Of a DNA stretch of 64,000 bases, positions 8,146-16,726 are shown one piece after another. This DNA comes from Pseudomonas sp. 8O (GTDB lineage Bacteria; Pseudomonadota; Gammaproteobacteria; Pseudomonadales; Pseudomonadaceae), in NCBI RefSeq assembly GCF_902506495.1, contig NZ_LR733265.1, positions 1,548,826-1,612,825 of the forward strand. Reading direction: 5' to 3'. The notes under the pieces are model-generated. The model saw only the letters and a list, made by a program, of their open reading frames with translations, did not search any database and had not been told where the DNA came from. Position 1 is the stretch's first letter, and each line of letters opens with the position of its first letter. The translations under genes and the position numbers were made by a program.

Positions 8146-8631
8146 TCAGTGAGCGGTGGTTTCGTCAGCCTGCTGCATGCGCTGCAGCTCTTGGGCATAC
8201 AGTGCATCGAAGTTCACCGGCGACAGCATCAGGGCCGGGAACGAGCCGCGGATCACCAGGCTGTCCAGCGCTTCGCGGGCATACGGGAACAGGATGTTCG
8301 GGCAGAAGGCACCGAGGGTGTGGCTCATCGAGGCGGCGTCCAGGCCCTTGATCAGGAAGATGCCAGCCTGCTGCACTTCAGCGATGAAGGCGACTTCTTC
8401 GCCGTTCTTCACGGTGACCGACAGGGTCAGCACCACTTCGTGGAAGTCGCCTTCCAGGGCCTTCTGGCGGGTGTTCAGATCCAGGCCGACGCTCGGCGTC
8501 CACTCCTGACGGAAGATTTCCGGGCTCTTCGGCGCTTCGAAGGACAGGTCCTTGACGTAGATGCGCTGCAGGGAAAATTGCGGGTTCTGCGAATCGGCAG
8601 CGGCTGCGCCGCTGTTGGCTTGCTCGGTCAT
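8146..8631 (-). CDS. secB: protein-export chaperone SecB
   Basis: 161 residues. SecB is a cytoplasmic homotetrameric chaperone that keeps preproteins unfolded and hands them to SecA. The N-terminus is acidic/polar (MTEQANSG) and the body carries family segments such as YVKDLSFEAP and ARE near the C-terminus (FPYAREALDSLVIRG). AAGGAAGG precedes the ATG at 8631; the longer open frame upstream is not supported. It lies directly downstream of grxC, the same order as in E. coli (yibN-grxC-secB). Confidence 0.96.
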   Translation of the reverse strand: MTEQANSGAAAADSQNPQFSLQRIYVKDLSFEAPKSPEIFRQEWTPSVGLDLNTRQKALEGDFHEVVLTLSVTVKNGEEVAFIAEVQQAGIFLIKGLDAASMSHTLGAFCPNILFPYAREALDSLVIRGSFPALMLSPVNFDALYAQELQRMQQADETTAH

Positions 8632-8659
8632 GGCGTTTGCCTTCCTTAACGTTGAGGTT

Positions 8660-8920
8660 TCAAGCGGGGCTCTGCAGCAGGGCGTCGAGCTTGCCGGCGC
8701 GCTCCAGGGCATAGAGGTCGTCACAGCCACCCACATGGGTGCTGCCGATCCAGATTTGCGGCACCGAGGTGCGGCCGGCCTTGCGGGTCATCTCCGCGCG
8801 GATGGCCGGCTGGCCGTCGACACGAATTTCCTCGAAGTCCACCCCTTTGCTGGCCAGCAGTTGCTTGGCGCGCATGCAGTAGGGGCACCAATCGCTGGAG
8901 TAGACGACCACCTTGGTCAT
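8660..8920 (-). CDS. grxC: glutaredoxin 3 (GrxC)
   Basis: 86 residues with the dithiol active site CPYC (C12–C15) in YSSDWCPYCMRAK, and the TSVPQIWIG segment with the conserved cis-proline that contacts glutathione. It reduces protein and mixed disulfides with GSH in the cytoplasm. It is one base downstream of the rhodanese-like gene and 28 bp upstream of secB, so the three are probably co-transcribed. Confidence 0.95.
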   Translation of the reverse strand: MTKVVVYSSDWCPYCMRAKQLLASKGVDFEEIRVDGQPAIRAEMTRKAGRTSVPQIWIGSTHVGGCDDLYALERAGKLDALLQSPA

Positions 8921-8921
8921 G

Positions 8922-9335
8922 TCACTTCACCAGCGGCAGGTTGTCGCCGCGCCAGGTAGCGATGCCACCGGACAGCTTGGCGGCGGTAAAACCGGCCTTC
9001 TTCAGCTCGCGGGCAACGCTGCCGGCATGCTGCCCCATGGCGTCGACGACGACGATAGTCTTGGCCTTGTGCTTTTCCAGCTCGGCGACACGTGCCACCA
9101 CCTTGTCGTAAGGGATGTGCAGCGAATCGACGATATGCCCGGCGGAGAAATCCTTCTGCGCGCGCACGTCGAGCACCACGCCCTTGTCGCTGTTGACCAG
9201 CGCGGTGAGCTCGCGGCTCGACAGGCTCTGCCCGCCCTTGCGCATTTCGGTGATGATCAGCAACACCAGCAGCACGGCGAACATTCCACTCAGCACGTAG
9301 TGGTTGATGATGAATTCAATCAGGTTGGCGAACAT
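8922..9335 (-). CDS. membrane-anchored rhodanese-like protein (YibN type), catalytic Cys absent
   Basis: 137 residues: an N-terminal membrane helix (residues 13–29) followed by a rhodanese fold (VVLDVRAQKDFSAGHIVDS ... GGIATWRGDNLP). The active-site loop, which carries Cys in working sulfurtransferases (C-x-x-G-x-R), reads DAMGQHAG with no cysteine, so it is probably not a sulfurtransferase. It lies first in the rhodanese-grxC-secB operon. Orthologues in this position are of the YibN type, a role linked to the membrane and not settled. Confidence 0.85.
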   Translation of the reverse strand: MFANLIEFIINHYVLSGMFAVLLVLLIITEMRKGGQSLSSRELTALVNSDKGVVLDVRAQKDFSAGHIVDSLHIPYDKVVARVAELEKHKAKTIVVVDAMGQHAGSVARELKKAGFTAAKLSGGIATWRGDNLPLVK

Positions 9336-9482
9336 CTATATGGCCCAGGACGGTAAAATGCCGGCCAGTATACACAGCCCCACAGGTCGGCCAAACCCCG
9401 TCTGGCAGTGACGCGCCAGGCACTTGGCCCTAAAATGCCGGGCTGTTTCATTGCCCCCTCAGACGCAGAGCGAGCCAGTTCA

Positions 9483-11015
9483 ATGAGTGCCACGCCAAAA
9501 CCCTTGGTTCTGATCATCCTCGACGGCTTCGGTCACAGCGACAAACCCGAGTACAACGCCATCTACGCCGCCAACACGCCGGTGTACGACCGCCTGCGCG
9601 CCAACTACCCGCACGGCCTGATCTCCGGCAGCGGCATGGACGTCGGCCTGCCGGACGGACAGATGGGTAACTCCGAAGTCGGCCATATGAACCTCGGTGC
9701 CGGCCGCGTGGTGTACCAGGATTTCACCCGCGTGACCAAGGCGATTCGCGACGGCGAATTCTTCGACAACGCCACGATCAACCAGGCCGTGGACAAGGCC
9801 GTGGGCGCCGGCAAGGCCTTGCATATCCTCGGCCTGCTCTCCGATGGTGGCGTACACAGCCACCAGGACCACATCGTCGCCATGGCCGAACTGGCTGCCA
9901 AGCGTGGCGCCGAGAAGATCTACCTGCACGCCTTCCTCGATGGCCGCGATACCCCACCGAAAAGCGCGCAGCCGTCCATCGAACTGCTCGATGCTGCCTT
10001 CGCCCGCCTCGGCAAGGGCCGCATCGCCAGCCTCGCCGGTCGCTACTTCGCCATGGACCGCGACAACCGCTGGGACCGCGTCGAGCAGGCCTATCACCTG
10101 ATCGTCGACGGCGCTGGCCAGTTCAACGCCGCCAACGCAGTCGAAGGCCTGCAGGCCGCCTACGAACGCGGCGAGAGCGACGAGTTCGTCAAGGCCACCA
10201 CCATCGGCACACCGGTACAGGTCGAGGACGGCGACGCCGTGGTGTTCATGAACTTCCGCGCCGACCGCGCCCGCGAGCTGACCCGCGCCTTCGTCGAACC
10301 CGGCTTCAAGGAGTTCGAGCGCCAGCGCGCGCCGCAGGTCAACTTCGTCATGCTCACCCAGTACGCGGCGAGCATCCCTGCCCCCAGCGCCTTCGCCCCG
10401 GAAGCCCTGACCAACGTGCTCGGCGAATACCTGGCGAAGAACGGCAAGACCCAGCTGCGTATCGCCGAGACCGAGAAATACGCCCACGTCACCTTCTTCT
10501 TCTCCGGCGGCCGCGAAGAGCCGTTCGAGGGCGAAGAACGCATCCTCATCCCCTCGCCGAACGTCGCCACCTACGACCTACAGCCAGAGATGAGCGCGCC
10601 GGAAGTCACCGACAGGATCGTCGATGCAATCGAAAACCAGCGCTATGACGTGATCATCGTCAACTACGCCAACGGCGACATGGTCGGCCATACCGGTGTG
10701 TTCGAGGCCGCAGTCAAGGCCGTGGAAACCCTCGACAGCTGCGTCGGCCGCATCACCGCTGCGCTGGAGAAGGTCGGCGGCGAAGCGCTGATCACCGCCG
10801 ACCACGGCAACGTCGAGCAAATGGAAGACGAGTGCACCGGCCAGGCGCACACTGCCCACACCTGCGAGCCAGTGCCGTTCATCTACGTCGGCAAACGCCC
10901 GGCACGCATCCGCGAAGGCGGCGTGCTGGCCGACGTGGCGCCCACCCTGCTCAACCTGATGGGCATGGAACAACCGGCCGAGATGACCGGCAAGACCATC
11001 GTCGAGCTGGAATAA
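9483..11015 (+). CDS. gpmI: 2,3-bisphosphoglycerate-independent phosphoglycerate mutase
   Basis: 510 residues, the normal length. It interconverts 3- and 2-phosphoglycerate through a phosphoserine; the motif MGNSEVGHMN carries the nucleophilic serine. Metal ligands of the alkaline-phosphatase-like fold are visible: DGFGHS near the N-terminus, and TADHGN with HTCEPVPF near the C-terminus. The ATG at 9483 starts at the conserved beginning (MSATPKPLVLIILDGFG); the frame continues upstream without homology. The neighbour downstream is the envC-like gene, as in E. coli (gpmI-envC). Confidence 0.97.
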   Translation: MSATPKPLVLIILDGFGHSDKPEYNAIYAANTPVYDRLRANYPHGLISGSGMDVGLPDGQMGNSEVGHMNLGAGRVVYQDFTRVTKAIRDGEFFDNATINQAVDKAVGAGKALHILGLLSDGGVHSHQDHIVAMAELAAKRGAEKIYLHAFLDGRDTPPKSAQPSIELLDAAFARLGKGRIASLAGRYFAMDRDNRWDRVEQAYHLIVDGAGQFNAANAVEGLQAAYERGESDEFVKATTIGTPVQVEDGDAVVFMNFRADRARELTRAFVEPGFKEFERQRAPQVNFVMLTQYAASIPAPSAFAPEALTNVLGEYLAKNGKTQLRIAETEKYAHVTFFFSGGREEPFEGEERILIPSPNVATYDLQPEMSAPEVTDRIVDAIENQRYDVIIVNYANGDMVGHTGVFEAAVKAVETLDSCVGRITAALEKVGGEALITADHGNVEQMEDECTGQAHTAHTCEPVPFIYVGKRPARIREGGVLADVAPTLLNLMGMEQPAEMTGKTIVELE

Positions 11016-11027
11016 AGCGCAAGGATC

Positions 11028-11078
11028 GTAGCCCGGATGCAATCCGGGGAATCTCACCCCGGATAGCATCCGGGCTAC
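11028..11078. repeat. REP-type hairpin
   Basis: GTAGCCCGGATGC and GCATCCGGGCTAC are perfect arms, with inner arms AATCCGGGG and CCCCGGATA around a 7-base loop, 51 bp overall. This is a common intergenic palindrome type in Pseudomonas and may also act as a terminator or mRNA stabiliser for gpmI. Confidence 0.75.
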
Positions 11079-11180
11079 GCGCTACGTTCGCTCTTCTAGC
11101 TGCTTGGGGCTTGCAGCTTGCCGCCGGTTTTTTAGGCATACTAAGCGCCATTCGCTACTCCGCCAGGTATCGCCCCGCCC

Positions 11181-12428
11181 ATGCTTCGCATCCTTGCCCT
11201 GATTCTGTTCAGCAGCCTGATCGCTCCGGCCATCGCCGATCAGCGCGCCGATACCCAGCGCCAGCTGGAAGCGGCGCGCCAGGACGTCGCCGAGTTGAAG
11301 AAGCTGCTGGAGAAACTGCAGCAGGAGAAATCCGGCGTGCAGCAGCAGTTGAAGAAGACCGAGACCGAGATGGGCGACCTGGAAGGCCAGGTCAAGGAAC
11401 TGCAGCGCGAGCTCAAGGGCAGCGAGCAGGAAATCCAGCGCCTGGATCAGGAGAAAAAAAAACTCCAGGGCGCGCGCACTGAACAGCAACGACTGATCGC
11501 TATCCAGGCCCGCGCGGCCTATCAGAGCGGCCGCCAGGAATACGTCAAGCTGCTGCTCAACCAGCAGAACCCGGAAAAATTCTCACGCACCCTCACCTAC
11601 TACGACTACCTCAGCCAGGCGCGTCTCGAACAGCTCGCCGCGTTCAACGAGACCCTGCGCCAATTGGCCAACGTCGAGCAGGAAATCAACAGCCACCAGG
11701 CCCAGCTACAGGCGCAGAAGGCAGGCCTGGATGAACGCCACGCCCGGCTCGCCGAAGCGCGCAAGGAACGCCAGCAGGCCCTGGCCAAGCTCAACCGCGA
11801 CTTCGCCACCCGTGATCAGCGACTCAAGGCGCGCCAGCAGGAACAGGCCGAGCTGGGTCGCGTACTGAAGACCATCGAAGAAACCCTGGCCCGCCAGGCG
11901 CGCGAGGCTGAAGAGGCGCGCAAGCGCGTCCTGGCCGCACAGCAGGCAGAGCAGGCTCGGCCAGGCCAGCAGCCCAGCCAGCCAAGCGGCCCATTGGTGA
12001 CATCTGGTGCTGTATACGGCGGACCTTTCGCCAGCGCACGTGGCAAGTTGCCGTGGCCGGTCGATGGCCGATTGGTAGCACGCTACGGAACCCCTCGCGG
12101 CGGCGACGCTCGTACTAAGTGGGATGGCGTGCTGATCGGTGCGCCCTCCGGCAGTCAGGTACGTGCCGTGCATGGTGGGCGCGTGGTATTCGCCGATTGG
12201 TTGCGTGGCGCCGGCCTGTTGGTCATTCTCGACCATGGCAATGGTTACCTGAGCCTGTATGGCCACAACCAGAACCTGCTCAAGAGTGCCGGGGACGTGG
12301 TCAAGGCCGGCGATCCCATCGCCACCGTTGGTAGCAGCGGTGGCCAGGAAACATCAGCACTGTACTTCGCCATTCGCCAGAATGGTCGCCCGAGTGATCC
12401 GGCACAGTGGTGCCGCGCGCAGGGATAA
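11181..12428 (+). CDS. envC: EnvC-like murein hydrolase activator (degenerate LytM/M23 domain)
   Basis: 415 residues. A signal peptide (MLRILALILFSSLIAPAIA) is followed by a long coiled coil rich in Gln, Glu and Lys (about residues 20–255), a proline-rich linker, and a C-terminal LytM/M23 domain from about residue 290. Catalytic zinc ligands are degenerate: the usual H-x-x-x-D region reads TKWDG and the final H-x-H region reads ALYFAIR, with LYGHN kept. This is typical of EnvC, which activates AmiA/AmiB amidases at the septum rather than cutting itself. It probably acts in the periplasm with FtsEX. Confidence 0.9.
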   Translation: MLRILALILFSSLIAPAIADQRADTQRQLEAARQDVAELKKLLEKLQQEKSGVQQQLKKTETEMGDLEGQVKELQRELKGSEQEIQRLDQEKKKLQGARTEQQRLIAIQARAAYQSGRQEYVKLLLNQQNPEKFSRTLTYYDYLSQARLEQLAAFNETLRQLANVEQEINSHQAQLQAQKAGLDERHARLAEARKERQQALAKLNRDFATRDQRLKARQQEQAELGRVLKTIEETLARQAREAEEARKRVLAAQQAEQARPGQQPSQPSGPLVTSGAVYGGPFASARGKLPWPVDGRLVARYGTPRGGDARTKWDGVLIGAPSGSQVRAVHGGRVVFADWLRGAGLLVILDHGNGYLSLYGHNQNLLKSAGDVVKAGDPIATVGSSGGQETSALYFAIRQNGRPSDPAQWCRAQG

Positions 12429-12430
12429 CC

Positions 12431-12565
12431 AAGTTTTTGAAAAACGTAAGCGAGGCCGGCAAGACAAGGCAAAAACGGCCGAAGAAGCGGAATTTACGAG
12501 CTGTAAATGAGCATTCTGAGGCCGTTTTTAACGCAGTATTGCCAACGCAGGTAGTTTTTCAGCAG
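12431..12565. repeat. nested-hairpin intergenic element
   Basis: About 130 bp fold as concentric arms: TGAAAAAC with GTTTTTCA outside, AAAAACGGCC with GGCCGTTTTT in the middle (flanked by GGCAA and TTGCC), and ATTTAC with GTAAAT at the tip. Similar sequences are remembered from other gamma-proteobacterial intergenic regions. It lies between the envC-like gene and ctpA. There is no coding frame. Confidence 0.6.
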
Positions 12566-12600
12566 CCTGGTGGCGCCTAATTTAACTAGGAGTTGTCTTC

Positions 12601-13917
12601 ATGTCTCATCGCTTCCGCCCCACCTGCCTGGCCCTGGCCCTCGGGCTGCTGCTCGGCGCTCCAGCCCTGCACGCCGCCGAGCCTGCCCCCGTGCCGGCAG
12701 CTGCGGCGAGCGGCAAGGCCCCGCTGCCGCTGGATGATCTGCGCACCTTCGCCGAGGTGATGGACCGCATCAAGGCAGCCTATGTCGAGCCGGTGAGCGA
12801 CAAGACCCTGCTGGAAAATGCCATCAAGGGCATGCTCAGCAACCTCGACCCGCACTCGGCTTACCTCGAACCGGAAGCATTCGCCGAGTTGCAGGAGAGC
12901 ACCAGCGGTGAATTCGGCGGCCTGGGCATCGAGGTCGGCATGGAGGATGGCTTCGTCAAGGTGGTTTCGCCCATCGACGATACACCGGCATCGAAGGCCG
13001 GCATCCAGCCCGGCGACCTGATCGTCAAGATCGATGGCCAGCCGACCAAGGGCCTGTCGATGATGGAAGCCGTGGACAAGATGCGCGGCAAGGCCGGCAG
13101 CAAGATCGAGCTGACCCTGGTGCGCGATGGCGGTCGCCCGTTCGACCTGACCCTGACCCGCGCGGTGATCAAGGTGCGCAGCGTGAAGAGCCAGATGCTC
13201 GAAGACGGCTATGGCTATCTGCGCATCTCGCAATTCCAGGTCAACACCGGCGAGGAGGTCGGCAAGGCACTGACCAAACTGCGCCAGGACAACGGCAACA
13301 AGAAACTGCGCGGCCTGGTCATGGACCTGCGCAACAACCCCGGCGGCGTGCTGCAGGCAGCCGTGGAAGTGACCGACCACTTCCTCAAGAGCGGCCTGAT
13401 CGTCTACACCGAAGGCCGCCTGGCCAACTCCGAACTGCGCTTCAACGCCGACCCGGCCGACGCCAGCGAAGGCGTACCGCTGGTGGTGCTTATCAATGGC
13501 GGCAGCGCCTCGGCCTCGGAAATCGTCGCCGGTGCGCTGCAGGATCACAAACGTGCGGTACTGATGGGCACCGACAGCTTCGGCAAAGGTTCGGTACAGA
13601 CCGTACTGCCGCTGAACAACGACCGCGCACTGAAGCTGACCACGGCACTCTACTTCACGCCCAACGGCCGCTCGATCCAGGCTCAGGGCATCATCCCTGA
13701 CATCGAAGTGGCGCGCGCCAAGCTCACCCGCGAGCAGGGCAGCGAAGGCATCAAGGAAGCCGACCTGCAAGGCCATCTGGGCAATGGCAACGGCGGCGCC
13801 GACCGCCCGAGCAAGGCCGCACAGGCGGCGCGCACAGAACGCCCGCAGGACGACGACTACCAGCTGAGCCAGGCTCTAAACCTGCTCAAGGGCCTGAGCG
13901 TCACACGCGGCAACTGA
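12601..13917 (+). CDS. ctpA: carboxyl-terminal processing protease (S41 family, CtpA)
   Basis: 438 residues. A signal peptide ends near ALHA; a PDZ domain follows (about residues 95–175, EFGGLGIEV to TLTRAVI), then the S41 tail-specific protease domain. The nucleophilic Ser is in NGGSASASEIVAGAL and the general-base Lys in SFGKGSVQT. The C-terminus is a low-complexity region. It is a periplasmic protease; the P. aeruginosa CtpA, with its lipoprotein partner, degrades murein endopeptidases. Being next to the EnvC-like gene suggests a shared place in cell-wall turnover. Confidence 0.94.
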   Translation: MSHRFRPTCLALALGLLLGAPALHAAEPAPVPAAAASGKAPLPLDDLRTFAEVMDRIKAAYVEPVSDKTLLENAIKGMLSNLDPHSAYLEPEAFAELQESTSGEFGGLGIEVGMEDGFVKVVSPIDDTPASKAGIQPGDLIVKIDGQPTKGLSMMEAVDKMRGKAGSKIELTLVRDGGRPFDLTLTRAVIKVRSVKSQMLEDGYGYLRISQFQVNTGEEVGKALTKLRQDNGNKKLRGLVMDLRNNPGGVLQAAVEVTDHFLKSGLIVYTEGRLANSELRFNADPADASEGVPLVVLINGGSASASEIVAGALQDHKRAVLMGTDSFGKGSVQTVLPLNNDRALKLTTALYFTPNGRSIQAQGIIPDIEVARAKLTREQGSEGIKEADLQGHLGNGNGGADRPSKAAQAARTERPQDDDYQLSQALNLLKGLSVTRGN

Positions 13918-13934
13918 GGCGATACGGCAATACG

Positions 13935-13963
13935 AAAAAGCCCGGACAACTGTCCGGGCTTTT
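13935..13963 (+). terminator. rho-independent terminator after ctpA
   Basis: AAAAGCCCGGACA and TGTCCGGGCTTTT pair perfectly, ending in a T run, 17 bp after the ctpA stop codon. Confidence 0.9.
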
Positions 13964-13996
13964 CATGTCAACGCGCAGTACGGCGATCACCTACCC

Positions 13997-14019
13997 GTAG
14001 GGTGCGCCGTGCGCACCGA
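13997..14019. repeat. short palindromic intergenic repeat, family member 2
   Basis: GTAGGGTGCGCCGTGCGCAC matches the elements at 8041 and 17511. A weaker inverted copy (ACTGGTGCGCATGGCCCAGGC) follows within 45 bp, so the full unit may reach about 14062. Confidence 0.55.
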
Positions 14020-14097
14020 GGCAGACACCAGCGTCACGACTGGTGCGCATGGCCCAGGCGGCCCCGCGACAACCCAGGGTTTTGGACCCGGACAGGA

Positions 14098-14853
14098 TTA
14101 CAGGTAGTTCTCGGTAATCTCGTCGATGAAGCCTTCGCTGCGCAGCTCATCCAGCGCCTTCTGCAGGCGCTGCACCACCTCGTCCGGGGTGTCCTTGTTC
14201 AGCGCCAGATACAGCTCGGCATCCCTGAAACGCAGCACGGTATTGAGGCCGGTGACGTCTTCCTGCTTGGCCAGATAACGACCCACCGGGTCGGTGGTAG
14301 CCCACAGGTCGATTTGCCCGCGCACCAGCTTCTTCACGTTCTCCTGGTCACGCAGGGCGTTGATCGGCTCCAGGCCCTGGCTCTCCAGGTTCTGGCTGAC
14401 CGCATCGTTCTTGTAGGCGCCGATACGATACTTGGCAGCGTCCTGCAGACTCGACACCTTGATGTCGTTACCCGGCGCGGCGAGCAACACCCAACCGGTC
14501 TTGGCAATCGGGCCGACCCATTTGAACAGCGGCTTGCGCTCCTCGGTATAGGTGGTGGAGAACAGCGCGTAGTTGGGTTTGTCCAGCGTCAGGCGATACA
14601 GGCGGTCCCAGGGGAAGCGCAGGGTCAGGGTGTAGTCGATGCCGGCACGCTTGAACATCTCGCGCACGATGTCGGCACTGATGCCGTCAATACCGTCGTC
14701 ACGGGCGAAGTTCTTGTCGTCCACCGCCATGTTGAAGGGCGGGAAATTCTCGGTCAGCAGCACCACCTTGTAATCCTGCGGCAACTCCGCGTGCGCGGAA
14801 CCGCAGAGCATGAACAAGGCGACAAACAGGCTTTTCTTCAGAGTATTCAGCAT
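14098..14853 (-). CDS. periplasmic solute-binding protein, paralogue 1 of 3 (SBP family 3)
   Basis: 251 residues with a signal peptide (MLNTLKKSLFVALFMLCGSAHA). The mature part is a type-3 extracellular solute-binding fold (LLTENFPPFNM near the N-terminus, WVGPIAKTGWVLLA, KYRIGAYKNDAV). No permease or ATPase gene lies nearby. It is clearly related to the next two genes upstream, sharing LRDQEN, GQIDLW, and a final SEGFIDEI-type helix. The start is uncertain: an ATG 18 bases upstream is also possible and neither has a strong ribosome binding site. The ligand is unknown. PAO1 has relatives at PA5138/PA5139. Confidence 0.82.
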   Translation of the reverse strand: MLNTLKKSLFVALFMLCGSAHAELPQDYKVVLLTENFPPFNMAVDDKNFARDDGIDGISADIVREMFKRAGIDYTLTLRFPWDRLYRLTLDKPNYALFSTTYTEERKPLFKWVGPIAKTGWVLLAAPGNDIKVSSLQDAAKYRIGAYKNDAVSQNLESQGLEPINALRDQENVKKLVRGQIDLWATTDPVGRYLAKQEDVTGLNTVLRFRDAELYLALNKDTPDEVVQRLQKALDELRSEGFIDEITENYL

Positions 14854-14986
14854 AAGACGTACCGCTCGCATGATTTTGGTTATGGCTAGCGACATCCTTG
14901 CATGGGCCCGAGCCCGGTCATTGGCACTCAGTGGCTCTGCCGTCCGTGGCAAACGACCAGCTCTTGGCTGGTCGCGTGTTCGGTGC

Positions 14987-15742
14987 TTACAGGTAGCTGT
15001 TGAGAATATCGTCGACGAAGCCTTCGGCACGCATCTGATCCAGCGCTGCCTGAAGCTTGGCGACGATCTCGTCGGGCGTTTCCTTGTTCAGCGCCAGGTA
15101 CAGCTCGGCGCTATCGAAGCGCAATACGGTCCGCAGACCGGAGACACCCTCCTGCTTGGCCAGGTAGCGGCCAGCAGGGTCACCCGTGGCCCAGAGATCG
15201 ATCTGCCCGGCCACCAGCTTGCGTGCATTTTCCTGGTCACGCAACGAGGTGCTGTGCTCCACGCCCTTGTCCACCAGGTATTCTGAGATGGCGTCGCCCT
15301 TGTAGGCGCCGATGCGATACTGCTTGGCCTCATCCAGGCTGGCCAGATTGATCGAACTGTCACCCTTGGCCAGCAGCACCCAGTCGTCAGGACCGATCGG
15401 GCCAACCCACTTGAACAATTCCTCACGCTCCGGCAGGCGCGCGGTGACGAAGACGCCGTAGCCCGGCTTTTCCAGCGCCAGCTTGTAGATGCGATCCCAG
15501 GGGAACCGCAGGGTCAGGCTGTACTGGACCCCGGCACGCTTGAACATCTCTCTGACCACATCCACGGCAATGCCATCGATGTTGTCTTCATGAGCGAAAT
15601 TCTTGCCGTTGATCGCCATGTTGTAAGGCGGAAAATTCTCGGTAAGCAGGACCACGCTGTAGTTCGGGTCCACTTCGGCGCGCACCGCACCAGCGAGCAC
15701 CATAAGGGTGCCAGCGAGCGTGATTAGCAGACGTTTGAACAT
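14987..15742 (-). CDS. periplasmic solute-binding protein, paralogue 2 of 3 (SBP family 3)
   Basis: 251 residues with a signal peptide (MFKRLLITLAGTLMVLAGAVRA). It is the closest relative of paralogue 1: both carry REMFKRAG, LTLRFPWDR, GRYLAKQE and LYLALNK. The ligand-binding cleft residues differ in places (GPDDWVLLAKGDS against AKTGWVLLAAPGN), so ligands may differ. It is separated by 84 and 133 bp from its two neighbours, each gap free of genes. It could be an orphan receptor that shares a permease elsewhere, or a sensor-type binding protein. Confidence 0.84.
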   Translation of the reverse strand: MFKRLLITLAGTLMVLAGAVRAEVDPNYSVVLLTENFPPYNMAINGKNFAHEDNIDGIAVDVVREMFKRAGVQYSLTLRFPWDRIYKLALEKPGYGVFVTARLPEREELFKWVGPIGPDDWVLLAKGDSSINLASLDEAKQYRIGAYKGDAISEYLVDKGVEHSTSLRDQENARKLVAGQIDLWATGDPAGRYLAKQEGVSGLRTVLRFDSAELYLALNKETPDEIVAKLQAALDQMRAEGFVDDILNSYL

Positions 15743-15826
15743 GACATTTCTCTTTCTATGAAAAGGCAGACCGCCTCAGGATAACCGCCGCGCCCTCCCC
15801 GGCCCAGCGATTACTGGCAGTGTGCC

Positions 15827-16561
15827 TCAGTAGCGCGCCTCGATACTCTTCAACGCACCCTCGGCCCGCAACGAGTCCAGTGCACTTTGCAACTTCTGCA
15901 CCAGCTCGTCAGGTGTCTGCAGGTTGAGCGCCAGGTAGAGATCGGCGGTGTGCAGATTCTGCACCACCTTGAGATTCTCCACGCCCTCCTGGCGCGCGAC
16001 GAAACGTCCCGCCTGATTGGAGGTAACCCACAAATCGATCTGACCCTTTTCCAGCTTCTTGACGTTTTCGCTATCACGCAACGCCGTCTGCACCTCCAGC
16101 CCACGATCGAGCAGGAACTGAGTCTTGGCGTCGCCTTTATAGCCACCGATGCGATAACGCCGTGCATCCTCCAGCGAGCCCAGCTGGATGGCGCTGTCGC
16201 CTTTGGCGAACAGCACCCATTCGTTACTGGCGATGGGGCCGACCCACTTGAACAGCTTCTCGCGCTCTGCCGTGCGCGCGGTCGAGAACAGGCCGTAACC
16301 GGCATCGCTCAGGGTCTGTTGGTATACGCGCTGCCAGGGGAAACGCAGGATCAGCTGACAATCAAACTCGGCGCGCGCGCAGACCGCGCGCAGGATATCG
16401 GCACTGATGCCGGTGACGTTGTCGTCCCGCGCGAAGTTGTTGCCACTGACTGACATGTTGAACGGTGGCAGGTTTTCCGTGAGCAGCACCAGCGACTCTG
16501 CGCGCGCGAGGCTCAGACCGCAGAAGAGCGCCAGAATGGTCACGAATCGAAGAAGGAACAT
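15827..16561 (-). CDS. periplasmic solute-binding protein, paralogue 3 of 3 (SBP family 3)
   Basis: 244 residues from the ATG at 16561, which follows GGAG. The signal peptide is MFLLRFVTILALFCGLSLARA. It is the most diverged of the three paralogues (ILRAVCARAEFDCQLILRFP against REMFKRAGIDYTLTLRFP), yet keeps LLTENLPPFNMSV, the WVGPIASNEW segment and GQIDLWVTSNQ. It is first in the tandem array and probably heads the transcript. Ligand unknown. The open frame upstream of 16561 has no support. Confidence 0.84.
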   Translation of the reverse strand: MFLLRFVTILALFCGLSLARAESLVLLTENLPPFNMSVSGNNFARDDNVTGISADILRAVCARAEFDCQLILRFPWQRVYQQTLSDAGYGLFSTARTAEREKLFKWVGPIASNEWVLFAKGDSAIQLGSLEDARRYRIGGYKGDAKTQFLLDRGLEVQTALRDSENVKKLEKGQIDLWVTSNQAGRFVARQEGVENLKVVQNLHTADLYLALNLQTPDELVQKLQSALDSLRAEGALKSIEARY

Positions 16562-16726
16562 GGGGACTCCGTGTCGGAAAGTTCGGCAAGGGAATGCCCT
16601 CCGCCAGAAGCAGAGGGCATAGGACTCAGGAATGGTGGGCAATTTTAATCGCATCGCTGGCACTTTGCCGTCGACTCGCCCGCAGCTTTAGATACCTGTC
16701 TCGCCAAGCGGTCAACAGGCCAGAAC

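Noticed and set aside
12586..13776. Long minus-strand open frame opposite ctpA
   Set aside because: High GC gives long antisense frames; ctpA has signal peptide, PDZ and catalytic motifs, the antisense frame has none.
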